From the NCBI RefSeq assembly GCF_013373365.1, contig NZ_CP035925.1, positions 2,480,001-2,544,000 of the forward strand: a stretch of DNA of 64,000 nt, written 5' to 3'. Origin of the DNA: Lentibacillus sp. CBA3610. Lineage in GTDB: Bacteria; Bacillota; Bacilli; Bacillales; Amphibacillaceae. The position numbers and the translations under genes are program-made. The notes under the pieces were generated by a model. The model had not been told where the DNA came from and did no database searches. It saw only the letters and a program-made list of their open reading frames with translations. This document shows positions 25,560 through 36,070 of the stretch, piece by piece (the stretch's first letter is position 1; every line of letters starts with the position of its first letter).

Positions 25560-28008
25560 AACATTTTCTCCATCCTCTTTAAAGTACTTTGAAATTCAAC
25601 ACTTTAGGCACTCAAAGACCTTATGATTTACAATTTTGGAATTTACAACAACTATGTACAGCAACCCTGATTTGATATATAATATTTCTAAAATACTAAG
25701 TATAGAGGTTACTTTAAGTACTCTTTTTCATACGATTCCCTATGATTATAAATCTCACTTACTTCTTCAGCATTTAAACCTACACTACTACATAAGGAAT
25801 TAAACTGTTCCCAATCTTTTTCTGCTATTCTTGTTAAAATTAACTGAGCGTCTTTTTTAAATTCAGGTATATCAATTGGTCGTTCCAATCTATCAAACTG
25901 ATTCTCACCATGAGAAAACTCATTATTAATCCGATTGATAAAAGACACAGTTTCCAATCCTTCTCCAAAGAACTTTTTTAACCTTTTATCATTTTTCAAT
26001 GTATGATCAGGATATCGAAAGAAAAGATAGCTCTCTAAAAACTTCCTAGCTGTATTTGGGAAACTATAAAAAGTATGATTATTTGAATCATTTTGTTCTT
26101 CAGTTGCCACTATGGCAATATGCTTAAATAAATATGTGAATTCAGTTGAATATTTTCTTAAGTAATCCGGCATATCAATAATATTACTATTTAAATTATT
26201 ATCCATGTCTCTTCGCTTCTCTATAACAAAAAATTTGTTATTCCATTTATTGTTATTTGTTGGTGTATTTATCCTGTGCAAATATTTTAATAAATCAAGA
26301 TTATGAGTTGATATGAAAATTTGCTTATAATGTTTACTTGCAATTTCCGAATCAATCAAACTAAAAACATAAAATAAATTGTTGCCATCAAGACTACTAA
26401 TTGGATCATCTATAAATATAATATATTCTTCCGGATTTGTAATGTCTTTAAGATTCGCCAAAAAGTAGCAAAAGGCAATGAGGCTTTGCTCACCTTCACT
26501 TAAATTATAAGCCGGTTCATTATTTCTTTTAATACTAAACTTAGCATGCTTATCTTTTCCATCATTTTGTTTCTCAACTTCAAGTGATAATTCCGGATGA
26601 CCTAAAAAGCTTTTTAAGTACAGATTAATCTGGTTAACAGCTTTCTCTTCATCATTTATTTGACTTTCCAATCCCTTTATATAGTTTTTGGATTTTTCAA
26701 TTTCTCCAATGATCTCATCTTTCCTTTCATCCTTATCCTCTTTTTGTTTCTTTTTATGTCCTATATCTATTAGTTGATTTTTGTAGTCAATAGCCTCCAT
26801 GAAAGTGTGAATTTCATCTAATCTTAATTCATTTCTTGCCTTATCTTGTTCATGCCCTAAATTACCGGAGTATGCATTATTTTTGTCCACAATCTCACTA
26901 AACTTCTCAAGACATTGTGTTACTTCATCCGAAATATCATTTATTTTGTTTAATTCTAAATTTACAGATGAAAAAATATCTTGTTTCCTCTCTGTAAGCA
27001 CTTCTAATATGTACTTTAAATTTTCAATCTGTCGAGTCCTGAGTTGACTCCATTGTTCATTAACTTTTTCATATTCGTTATGAAATTTTGAGTAAAATTG
27101 ATCTTTATTTGCTAATGTTTTATCTTCCCAATATCTCAATAATTTTTGCACTTTATCTAATAATATCTTTATTTGCCCGGCATATTTCTCGGATTCTTTA
27201 GTAAAATGTTCGTCAATTCTATTCCACAACTCATCGTCTAATTTACCCTGGCAAAATGCGCATCGATTCCTTTTTCCTCTATGGAGATCCGCCCCTTCTT
27301 TTACCCACTGCTGCAGTTCATTGTTTTCTAATAGATAGTCAATAGTATTGCTTGGTTTTACATCTTTCAATAACAACTCATTTGTTTCTTTAGTGATACT
27401 AGATATACTTTCTTCATTGTCTTTAAGGTCATTCTTTTCGATTATAGGCTTAATTTCATCATTAAGAGTATTTTTGTACATTTGTTTGTCACTTGCCGTT
27501 AGTGTTTTAGCAATTTCTGCATCTTTTTCTAAATCGTTTCTGTTATACTGTTTCTTTTGCTGTGTCGATTTAAATAATTCAGTGTCCCTGTTTATTTGAC
27601 TAGCCTTTTCCGTGAATTTTTTCTTTAAGTTATTTTCTGTTTTGAGGATTGCTTCATCTAATTGTTTAATTTCCCATCTAATCCCCGTCTTTTCTTGTAT
27701 GTTTCCTAATTCTTTATTCAAGCCTTTTATTAATTCATTTGTATTATCCATTTCCTTTTCAATTTCAATATTTTTTTCACCCAATATTGTAAATGGTCTA
27801 ATATTACCTTCCTTATCATATAGTATACTAAGATTTTCTTTCCTATAATCTGAATTATAAACCCTAACGTTTAAATTAGATTGTTCTAATTGTATGTCGT
27901 TAATTACTTGATCATCATCCAAAGTAATGTCAAATTTTCCACTTTCAAAGTCCTCATGATGTTCCTTTTTTTCAAGACTCCTAAGAATTCTAGAAAGAGT
28001 AGTTTTAC

Positions 28009-29755
28009 CCTGGATTCCCGCCTACTCATAACGAGGTAGGCGGGGTAACACCTAATTTTCCATAAATCTCTTTTTGCTTGCTAAGAAGTTCGCCAATACG
28101 CGGTTCTTTCCCTGGCGCTTCAAAGTATTCTATAACATCCAGTTGATCCAGCACGCTCTGTAACGTATATTTTTTTAATAAATCGGTATCTTGCATTTGT
28201 TTTTTGATATAAGAAAGATAGATGAGCGCCACAAACTCCACAAAAAGTTTCCCATCAAGACTCTGTTCGGATGATACCAGTGTGCGGCGCATGTTCAGCC
28301 GTTCCTTCAGATTCCCGAACGCTTTTTCAACAACGTCCTTATTGCGGTAAAGCTCCAATGCAGCGATGGCGCCCATCGTTTCATTGGTCATCAGCGCAAA
28401 ATATCCAAAATATCGCTTGGCTTTGTTGACAGCCTCTTCTTTGACGGTGACTTTTGTCCCGCGTTTCGGGGTGGTTTTTGTCTCAAAATACGTTTGATAC
28501 TGCTTTTCATGTTCCGGGAGCCTTTTCCCTGATCCAATCACGACGCAGGTGATTAACTTGCGGTCAAATGCTTTTTCATCCTCCGCGGCCCGGTCAATAT
28601 TGTAATAAAAGTGAATGTACATACGCCTGGACTGTGTCAGGGCGTCTCCTTTATAAGGACGTTTGCTTGCGTAATGCCACGTTGTCCGGACCGTGCGGGC
28701 ATATAACTCGTATTTCTCACTGTAGTGTTCAAACGATCGAAAGCCGTCATAGATGGCATCCAGTTCTTTCCGGACGAAAGTAAGAGACATTTTAACGGAG
28801 ACCAGGAACTTCAGATGGTTTTTCAACAAAGCGTTGATATTTTCCTGACTGTAGAAGCCTCTGTCCATGACCAGCTTCACCTTGGAGAAGCCAAGCATAT
28901 CCAAATCGGCAAGCAGTTTTCTGACGGTCTTGGAATCCGGGATATTACCGGCCAGTTGCGATAATAAAAAACGGCAGGTTGGATGTTTCGCCCGAACACA
29001 ACGCCAGTTTAGCTGAGGCAGTGATCGGTTTCTTTATTCCAGCCGTATTGACCTGTCTCAAAAGTTCGGGACTGGCTGGATATGGTGGTGATATCCATAG
29101 GCCAAAATTCCTTTTCCGTCCGCCGTTTTCCCTGCAGCTGGAAGAACTTATATTTCGCGTCTTCGGTGATGGACGCGAACAGGTCGCTGCTTCGCTGAGA
29201 CGTGATGTTTTGACCGTAAGGATGTTTATGTAAATGACTCCATTTTTCAAAACGGTAGAGCGGAGCGCTGTCCTCCAGGACCAGATAGTATGCGATGGAT
29301 AGAATCTGGCGATACTTGTCGGGAAAACACGCTTTTAGGTCTTCTGTAACCCCGGTATTGGCACCGATTTGATCCAGAAGATAAGTAGCGCCGTAAAAAT
29401 AACGTGACGTTTGCACAGATGGAACAGGACCTCTCTTTGCCACGGTATGCGCCTCTTTATTTTTCCGTCCTCTGCCGTCTGTCGGGACAATTTTTCCGGT
29501 TTTACTGTCCACCCGTCCGATTAAGGTCCTTTGGATCGGGATTGGCGCTTGTCTTTGTCCCAGTATGAAATGGACTTCATACGCATAGGTAATCCCTGAA
29601 CGCTTATCTGTTTGATAGACGATAGCCATTTTTCCGCCTCCTCGTTATGTATATTGTAACACATAACGAGTATAAAAACAATAAAAAATGGGCATGAAGC
29701 CCAACATTATCGGATTTTCACCTGATTTATCGTTATGTTATGGCGGGAATCCAGG
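28009..29755 (-). mobile_element. IS1634-like insertion sequence, copy B
   Basis: A 1747-bp element with the same CCTGGATTCCCGCC ends as copy A, in the opposite orientation, flanked by the 6-bp target duplication TTTTAC (28003-28008 and 29756-29761). It splits the P-loop of the zinc-hook ATPase gene and is read in the same direction as that gene. Confidence 0.93.
28026..29629 (-). pseudogene. IS1634-like transposase, copy B (frameshifted)
   Basis: The better preserved copy. The first segment (29629 to about 29010) reads MAIVYQTDKRSGITYAYE through YLLDQIGANTGVTEDLKACF. Frame changes at about 29010-29020 and 28955-28970 lie around SGETSNLP. The third segment reads MDMLGFSKVKLVMDRGFYSQ through VVEKAFGNLKERLNMRRT to KLGVTPPTSL. 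The DDE acids are present in the pieces, but as written no full-length transposase is made. Two single-base repairs would restore about 530 codons. Confidence 0.9.
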
Positions 29756-29883
29756 TTTTACCGGAGTAATTTCTACCGTAAATTATGTTTCTATTACCAA
29801 ATTCCTGATCAATATTTTTATCCCAATAGAAATTTTGATATGGTCCATAATCAATAATGTCAACTTTTTTAATCATCTTCATT

Positions 29884-30251
29884 CCCCTTCATAAAGTATT
29901 CATATCTTATTACACATGGATATATCCAATTTCAAACAATATCCTACTTACGTATTCGTCATAAAAATCTAGACTCTCCTGCAAATTTTACCATAAAAAT
30001 TGAAGTCTCTGCAGAATACCATTACACATAAATAGAAATAAATTTTATTAACCAATTTCAAAAATGTCCTTTTAAACATGGGTATTTAGGCAGCTTCTGA
30101 TGGGTTTAATGTGTGATAATACGGTTTGCAGCTTTTAGCTAAGAGAGAGTGTTATTTATACTAAGAATTTGCTATAAAAAGATATATCGAAAGGATACTT
30201 ACCTATGTTTCTATAAGTCGTTTACTAGCGTTATAAAGGTGTAAACTTAAG
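29884..30251. other. Upstream region of the zinc-hook ATPase gene
   Basis: An AT-rich stretch without genes. It should hold the promoter of the ATPase-TIR pair on the minus strand, but no -35/-10 pair was convincing enough to name. Confidence 0.35.
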
Positions 30252-30928
30252 TTATAAAATTCCTAAACGAAACATTTTGGCCACCGCGTGAGCACGGTTG
30301 GATGCATTGAGTTTATTTCTAGCAAGCTTTATATACTGTTTTACCGTTAATTCGCTAATTGAATAGGATTCGGCGATTTCCTTTGTTAATAGCCCATTTG
30401 CAACCCCTTTCATTACTTCGAATTCTCGCTTGCTGAGAAGCTGTTGCTCATCATATGTTTCACGTACCAATTCTCCTGCCTTTTCACCATATAAAGAAAT
30501 AGAGTTGAGTAGATCATCATCAAACATCTTTTGATCTGTGAACTTATGGCTATAAACAAATCCAATTACATTTCCTCTTTGCAAAATAGGCATTACTAAA
30601 AAAGCTGTAATTTCACTGCTAATAATATGGTGACTTGAGGTAATTTTAATTAAATCTTTTCCACTTACAAATGTAGCTCTTTTTTCCTGAATGCCAGTCA
30701 TAATGGCTGGTACTGTTCGAACATCATACCGTCCTCGTGAATGTATGCATCCGGCCACTTCAATAGCAATAACACCTTCAGAAACTATTGGAGAATATCT
30801 GAAAGAAAATGCATTGGTCTACCGGAAAGCACCCAAAAAGCCTCAAGCATTGCAATAAATTTTCCTTCATGTGTTTTTTGTTCTTTAACCAGTGAAAGAT
30901 ACTCAGAAAGGATGGGTGTCTGGACCAT
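30252..30928 (-). pseudogene. GAF-LuxR type transcriptional regulator with a frameshift
   Basis: The start is ATG 30928 after AAAAGGAGTAGATATC, reading MVQTPILSEYLSLVKEQKTH. The frame changes at about 30801-30812. The remainder shows a GAF-like sensor (IAIEVAGCIHSRGRYDVRTV, AFLVMPILQRGNVIGFVYSH) and a LuxR HTH (LLSKREFEVMKGVANGLLTK, EIAESYSISELTVKQYIK). Repaired length is about 225 aa. It is divergent from the aldehyde and alcohol dehydrogenase genes and is their likely regulator. Confidence 0.8.
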
Positions 30929-31061
30929 GATATCTACTCCTTTTATATTAGCTTATATATACTAAATTGGGAATATAGTCATCATTAAAAATATTGTATC
31001 ATATATTCGTGAAAGGATTTAGCAATTAATTAATCTTATTATCAAGGGGGATTGATTTTTT

Positions 31062-32546
31062 ATGACAACGTTGATTTCTTTGCATCCAAAAGCGGCAGAA
31101 TTTGCTTTTAAACCTTTAAAGATGTTTATAGGTGGCAAATGGGTAGATGCTATATCCGGGGAAAGAACAGAAATTAAGAATCCCGCTGATGGAACGGTAA
31201 CTACAACTGCTCCAGAAGCAAACAAAGAGGATGTCAATCAAGCAGTCGTTCAAGCAAGAAAAGCGTTTGAAGAAGGTCCTTGGTCTAGAATTAAACCAAA
31301 TGAACGTGCAAAGCTGATGTTAAAGACTGCTGATTTAATTGAAGAACATGCAGAAGAATTAGCACATTTGGATACACTTGACTATGGACAGCCGTTGTCT
31401 ACTACCACCGGATTTGCAGCAGCTGCAGCTGATAATTTCAGGTATTATGCGGGGTGGGCAACGAAAATAACTGGAGAAACATACAATTCTTCCATACCTG
31501 GTGAAGTTTTTAACTATACAAAAAGAGAACCATTAGGGGTGTGTGCAGGAATTGTTCCTTGGAATGCACCATTAATGAATGCAGTATGAAATACTGCACA
31601 CTCGCAGTAGGAATACAGTCGTTATTAAAACATCGGAGAGACCTATTAGCTTAATTGCGTTTAGGGAGCTTATTCAGGAGGCAGGATTTCCAGATGGAGT
31701 TGTAAATATTGTTACTGGACATGGGACCATTGCGGGGGACGCATTATCCTCACATCCGGATGTCGATAAAATTGCTTTTACTGGTTCAACAGCCGTTGGA
31801 AGGAAAGTCATACAAAATAGTGCGGTGAATATTAAAAAAGTCACTTTAGAATTGGGAGGTAAATCAGCAAACATCATTTTTTCAGATGCAGATTATGAAA
31901 ATGCCTTGCAAAATGCAGCTAATGCTGTTTTCTGGAATACAGGCCAAGTATGTTTTGCCGGATCAAGACTATTTGTTGAAAAGAGAATCTATGATAAATT
32001 CCTTAGTGATTTAGCTGAATACTCGAAGAATTATAAGGTTGGAAATGGTTTTGATGAATCAGCCGTTATAGGTCCATTAATTTCAGAAAAACAAAAGAAA
32101 GTGTTTTGAATTATATGGATATTGGACAGAAAGAAGGCGCAGAAATGCTTGTCGGAGGGGATCTGACTGATGGAGATTTAAGTAAAGGGTACTTTGTTAA
32201 ACCATCGGTAATGGCAAATGTAAGTAATGACATGACTATCGCAAAAGAAGAAATCTTTGGTCCCGTTGTTTCAGCAATTCCATTTGAAGGAGAAGATGAA
32301 GCAATTCGCTTAGCCAATAAAACTGAATATGGTTTAGGCGGCGGGATTTGTACAACAAATCTCAAAAAGACACATAAAGTAGCTGGCGCGATGAAAACTG
32401 GTAATATTTGGGTTAATACGTACAACATTACAGAGCCTAATTCACCGTTTGGCGGATATAAACATAGCGGTCAGGGGAGAGAAAATGGCGCTGCTTCCAT
32501 CGACGCTTACACAGAAACAAAAAATATATGGATAGATCTTAATTAA
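31062..32546 (+). pseudogene. NAD(P)-dependent aldehyde dehydrogenase with two or more frame lesions
   Basis: Oxidises an aldehyde to an acid. The first segment (31062-31589, AAGGGGG upstream) reads FIGGKWVDAISGERTEIKNP to CAGIVPWNAPLMNAV. Several bases are missing at 31585-31615, where KIAPALAVG would be expected. The second segment carries NTVVIKTSE, IAFTGSTAVGRKVI, the glutamate motif LELGGKSANII and the nucleophile motif NTGQVCFAGSRLF. An extra T at 32103-32107 breaks the frame after KKV. The third runs NYMDIGQKEGAEMLVGG, KEEIFGPVVSAIPF and SPFGGYKHSGQGRENG to the normal end. The adjacent alcohol dehydrogenase suggests a two-step alcohol-to-acid route. Confidence 0.88.
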
Positions 32547-32653
32547 ATAGAACAGAGGCTCATAGTTTATGATTAACAGGTAGTGCCTAAGAGATGTTAA
32601 AAGTATAGTTTTAGTAAAGAATTTAAAATTTTTTTAATATGAGGAGTATGTAT

Positions 32654-33799
32654 ATGAAGACTAAAGCTGCTGTAGTTAATGCTGTAAATGATAATTATAA
32701 GTTTGAAAGCTTGGACCTTAACAAAGTTGGAACAAACCAAGTCCTTGTCAAAATGGTTGCAAGTGGTGTTTGTCAGTCGGATGAGACCTTTCGAATAGGC
32801 AAAAGTGAATTTCCACTTCCAACAGTTTTGGGACATGAAGGGGCAGGCATTATTCAGGAAGTTGGAAGCGGTGTCAAAAATTTTGAAGTAGGGGATCAAG
32901 TAGTGATGGCGTACGATTATTGTGGACATTGTTCAAGTTGTAGAACCGGATACCCATCATTATGCGACCATTATAATGAATTTAATGTTTCTGATGGTCC
33001 TGGACAAAGTGGAGAGTATAAGTTTCATAACGAAGATGGAACAATCGTACATGACCTGCAAGCACAAGGGGCATTTTCCACTTATACAGTTACAAATGAA
33101 AATAATTTAATTAAGGTTGATAAAGATGCCGATTTACGTAAATTAGGCCCTTTAGGGTGCGGATTTTTAACAGGTTTTGGTACTATAACCAACAGCCTAA
33201 AGCCAGAGACAAGCTCGTCCATTGCTATTTTTGGAACAGGAACTGTGGGACTCAGTGCGCTTATGACTGCTGTAATTGAAGGTTGTTATCCAATCATTGC
33301 GGTGGATATTCATGATTCCCGCTTGGAGATAGCGAAAGAGTTGGGAGCAACCCATCTAATCAATAGTAAAAATGAGAATTTAGTGGAGCGTATAGATGAG
33401 ATTTCAAATGGATTAGGAGTTAATTATTCTGTAGATACGACAGGTGTACCTGAAGTTATTGAATCGTCTATTACGGTCTTGGCAATCGGAGGAGAAAGTG
33501 CTCCAGTAGCTATGACCGGTAGTAAAACTCAAATTAATACCACCCAAGAATTATTATTAGGTGCCCGTAAGATTCACGGCGTAAAAATGGGTAATGCAGT
33601 ACCTCAATTAGCAATCCCTAAGCTAATCGAGTACTTTAAAAATGGAAGATTCCCATTTGATAAACTGCTGGGATTTTACCGATTTGAAGAAATCAATGAA
33701 GCAGCTGCCGATTCATCAAGTGGAGAAACCATTAAACCAATCATAATAATCGATGAAGAATACCGTAAAGAGAATCCAATTGAATATAAAAACCAATAG
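32654..33799 (+). CDS. Zinc-dependent alcohol dehydrogenase (aryl-alcohol/XylB-like)
   Basis: Oxidises an alcohol to an aldehyde with NAD(P). Catalytic zinc ligands are seen in GVCQSDE and LGHEGAG. The structural zinc loop is YCGHCSSCRTGYPSLC with four cysteines. A Rossmann core IFGTGTVGLSALMTA is followed by AVDIHDSRLEIAKELGATHL. The motif PLGCGFLTGFGTI is typical of the class III/aryl-alcohol group. GAGGA at 32642-32646 lies seven bases before the ATG at 32654; two earlier in-frame ATGs overlap that site and are rejected. It is downstream of the broken aldehyde dehydrogenase and intact itself. The substrate is not determined. Confidence 0.92.
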   Translation: MKTKAAVVNAVNDNYKFESLDLNKVGTNQVLVKMVASGVCQSDETFRIGKSEFPLPTVLGHEGAGIIQEVGSGVKNFEVGDQVVMAYDYCGHCSSCRTGYPSLCDHYNEFNVSDGPGQSGEYKFHNEDGTIVHDLQAQGAFSTYTVTNENNLIKVDKDADLRKLGPLGCGFLTGFGTITNSLKPETSSSIAIFGTGTVGLSALMTAVIEGCYPIIAVDIHDSRLEIAKELGATHLINSKNENLVERIDEISNGLGVNYSVDTTGVPEVIESSITVLAIGGESAPVAMTGSKTQINTTQELLLGARKIHGVKMGNAVPQLAIPKLIEYFKNGRFPFDKLLGFYRFEEINEAAADSSSGETIKPIIIIDEEYRKENPIEYKNQ

Positions 33800-33942
33800 T
33801 TAAAGATTTCGTGATTTATAAGCTAAAAAGATCATGGCAACAATCCCTTGGAAAATCCTTGAAATATTATCGGCTTATTTTAACCAAATGGTCCGGAAAA
33901 TAGGGATCGTTGCCACCATATCCCGAAAGCACCTTTCTATAT

Positions 33943-34224
33943 TTAGGAGGGTGTTTTTTTCCAAAGAGTTTTGACAGCCAACCGGGCTTTGCGGCGCTTA
34001 GCTTCCCACGATTCTTCAAGGAGCAAACAGCGTTCTTCTTTATCAGTTTTCTTCTTCTTGTATCTGTTGATTACGGCCAACGTTTTTTACCACCTCTGCC
34101 ATCCTTTGTACCAGTGTTTGACAAACAATTTACCAAGTGATGCCAATATACTATACCACGCAGGAAAAGTCTCACTCTACTTTGCCAGAAGCAGTACGAA
34201 TCCGATAGTCCGCCACCATTTCAT
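33943..34224 (-). pseudogene. Decayed small gene (two in-frame stops)
   Basis: One minus-strand frame reads MKWWRTIGFVLLLAK, stop, SETFPAWYSILASLGKLF, VKHWYKGWQRW, stop, then KTLAVINRYKKKKTDKEERC and a basic tail to KTLWKKTPS. The frame is consistent across the stops, which suggests a dead gene rather than noise. I do not recognise the family. Just beyond it, GGCAACAATCCC (33837) and GGGATCGTTGCC (33903) form an imperfect inverted repeat. Confidence 0.3.
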
Positions 34225-34260
34225 AAGAGTCTAGTATTCTGTATAAAGACTGATAAAAAG

Positions 34261-34327
34261 TTGTCATTCAGTGGTACATTTCTTGTCATTCGTTGGTAAA
34301 TAAAATGTCACAGGTGGTACATTTCAT
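34261..34327. repeat. Three 22-23-bp direct repeats (IS21-type end?)
   Basis: TTGTCATTCAGTGGTACATT at 34261, TTGTCATTCGTTGGTAAATA at 34283 and TGTCACAGGTGGTACATTTC at 34306 follow one another with a 22-23-bp period. Multiple terminal repeats of this kind are found at the ends of IS21-family elements. No IstA or IstB gene is left, although a short minus frame beside it (VDVNRVIGKILAAELYVAKD) may be a remnant. Confidence 0.45.
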
Positions 34328-34646
34328 TGGCTGTAATCAGGGAGTGACAGGAACTCATCCTTGGCGACATATAATTCTGCTGCTAGTATTTTCCCAATGA
34401 CTCGATTAACATCCACATTGGCTCGGATGATGTTATTTGGATAGCATCTTGGTTGGCGTGGAATTGCTTAGTTTCTTTGGTAAACAGTCGTCTTCACTGC
34501 AAAATATGGGGGTGCTGGAGAAGCCACCATGTCGCTGCTCCCCGCAGCACACATGGTTATGCATCAAATGATGTATTTATGTTACTTTCAAGGGACTGCG
34601 GCATCTCAATCATATTAATTTTACTCACAATCCCTGTCCGCATCAT

Positions 34647-34871
34647 TCACAGGCTCTGATTCCTTACATCATCCGGACGAATCTTTTTTTCTTCCAATTC
34701 AATTAATGCGACAACTTCCATCAAAGCATGGACGGCATGTTTTTTGGTATATACCTCATCATCGATTAAATGACAAGCAGTCTGGAGAAGTTGATGTTTC
34801 ATGTCGGTCAGGATCCATTTTGTATGTAGTTCTTCCAAAATATTTTGTTTCACCGCTGTTCCCTTTTCCAT
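34647..34871 (-). CDS. Small conserved-type hypothetical protein
   Basis: A 74-aa acidic helical protein (MEKGTAVKQNILEELHTKWI, CHLIDDEVYTKKHAVHALME, VVALIELEEKKIRPDDVRN). A strong TGAGGAGGG site seven bases before the ATG supports expression. No domain is recognised. It stands between remnants and a small HTH gene on the other strand. Confidence 0.6.
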   Translation of the reverse strand: MEKGTAVKQNILEELHTKWILTDMKHQLLQTACHLIDDEVYTKKHAVHALMEVVALIELEEKKIRPDDVRNQSL

Positions 34872-35060
34872 ATAATTGCCCTCCTCAATTGGGATTTTAA
34901 ATTAACCAAGTTTTCTGTTCATTGTGTTCTTACGGTTAAAGCAAACAATAAATGAGAAAAGTAAATAATAACTGGTGTTACGTAATAACGTACCACACTT
35001 AAATGTATTATATGATAAATTTTCTGTAAGTCAACCATTTTAATGAAATTAGGGAAAAGT

Positions 35061-35282
35061 ATGGAGAAAAAAGTTATAATTAAAATAGACGAACTACTGA
35101 GGAAGCACGACATCTCCTTACGAGAACTGTCGCGGTTATCAGATATTCGTCATGCTGCGCTAAGTGAATTATCTAATCAAAAACGTGAGAGTATTAATTT
35201 CAGACATGTAGAGAAAATAGCGGAAGCCCTTAAAATTGAGGATATTAGAGAAATAATTGATTTGGAAGATAGCCCAGATTAA
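35061..35282 (+). CDS. Small XRE/Cro-type HTH protein
   Basis: A 73-aa DNA-binding protein: KVIIKIDELLRKHDISLREL, SRLSDIRHAALSELSNQKRE, INFRHVEKIAEALKIEDIRE. It resembles the short YozG/Cro-type regulators of Bacillaceae. The preferred start is the ATG at 35061 after TTAGGGAAAAG; an earlier in-frame ATG at 35043 is possible. It stands alone. Confidence 0.8.
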   Translation: MEKKVIIKIDELLRKHDISLRELSRLSDIRHAALSELSNQKRESINFRHVEKIAEALKIEDIREIIDLEDSPD

Positions 35283-35587
35283 AAATCGCCCACAAAAAGC
35301 GGACGATTAAATACTTTATAATGCTGCTATTGGACATATTAAGGTACCTGATTAAAGACATTTGCGTCCGGTTTCTATAACGAACAAGAAGTGCCATGTC
35401 AAACCCTGTACTGTCCATAGAATTTTTTCCTTTGGGTCAAGTGTAGATTGGGGTCTTTTATATACATATAAAAAATCCACCAAGCGTTTTGTTGAAAAAT
35501 CTCCTCGGATGTGGAGTTATCTTTCTCACCCATAAGCAAATGTAGAGAAATCGACATGAACTATAAAAATAAAATAAATATACTACA
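35283..35587. other. Spacer
   Basis: A weak hairpin (AATCG...CGATT) follows the HTH gene. Otherwise no gene or RNA is recognised. Confidence 0.35.
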
Positions 35588-36070
35588 TTAATCACGATTT
35601 TCTTTTTTTATATTATCATACCGTTTCTTTTTTAAAACTTTAGTAAGTGGCATTAATGTACCGATAATAACCCAGATTTCTGCTAAAAATAATATAGTTA
35701 TCACAAATCCATAAAGAATACGATAAATAGGGATAAGTTGTTCTGAGGGAATCAATAAGACACTTAAAAGAGGGGTTATAAATTTAATTAAGACAACTGA
35801 TAAAAATACCAAAGTAGCTACAATTAGCAATGGTACAAAATCCATTGCCAATTTGCTACGCGGTGTTATTTCACTTGTAGGGACCTTATTTAACAGTGTA
35901 GTAGGGTCCAAAACAGCAACCCAAACACCAAGAATTGCAAATAAAATTGAAGACACTTGTAACAAGTCCGTAATTAAGGACAATTGATCAGTAATAGGCA
36001 CAAATCGAAAGTAACTCGCACTAAGAACCGAGAAGATTAAACTTACTACAATAAGTAACGTTCTTTTCAT
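35588..36070 (-). CDS. Four-helix membrane protein of the OLD cassette
   Basis: A 160-aa protein with about four membrane segments (residues 4-22, 37-55, 75-100 and 120-142, for example LLIVVSLIFSVLSASYF and IVATLVFLSVVLIKFI) and a basic tail KVLKKKRYDNIKKENRD. Its ATG overlaps the stop of the 65-aa gene upstream (ATGA), so the two are translationally coupled. It is the last gene of a four-gene minus-strand set led by an OLD nuclease. In defence systems a membrane protein in this place often acts as the killing effector; here that is only inference. Confidence 0.7.
   Translation of the reverse strand: MKRTLLIVVSLIFSVLSASYFRFVPITDQLSLITDLLQVSSILFAILGVWVAVLDPTTLLNKVPTSEITPRSKLAMDFVPLLIVATLVFLSVVLIKFITPLLSVLLIPSEQLIPIYRILYGFVITILFLAEIWVIIGTLMPLTKVLKKKRYDNIKKENRD

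Larger units (their letters stand above)
25709..29876 (-). pseudogene. RloC-like AAA ATPase with zinc hook, interrupted in Walker A by an IS
   Basis: The frame begins at ATG 29876 (GAAGGGG upstream) as MIKKVDIIDYGPYQNFYW and reaches IIYGRNYSGK. After removal of the IS (28009-29755) and one TTTTAC duplicate it continues exactly in frame as TTLSRILRSLEKK. The restored protein is about 804 aa: Walker A (about 34-42), a long coiled coil broken by a zinc hook CAFC (about 288-291), ABC-type signature LSEGEQSLIAFCY, Walker B YIIFIDDPISSLDG, the switch ISTHNLDLL, and a C-terminal domain with INRINNEFSHGE. This layout matches the AAA_13 group that includes the anticodon nuclease RloC. A complete RloC Arg-Glu-His triad cannot be confirmed, so tRNase activity is unproven. 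Confidence 0.85.

Noticed and set aside
14389..29755. Composite transposon made by the two IS1634-like copies
   Set aside because: Each copy has its own 6-bp target duplication (ATATAT and TTTTAC) and interrupts a gene whose frame is restored by removing that copy alone, so they inserted independently.
32639..32653. Earlier ATG starts for the alcohol dehydrogenase
   Set aside because: Both overlap or precede the GAGGA ribosome site that serves the ATG at 32654.
33910..34234. Plus-strand frames of 76 and 87 codons
   Set aside because: They are antisense to a more plausible decayed minus-strand gene and carry no ribosome site.
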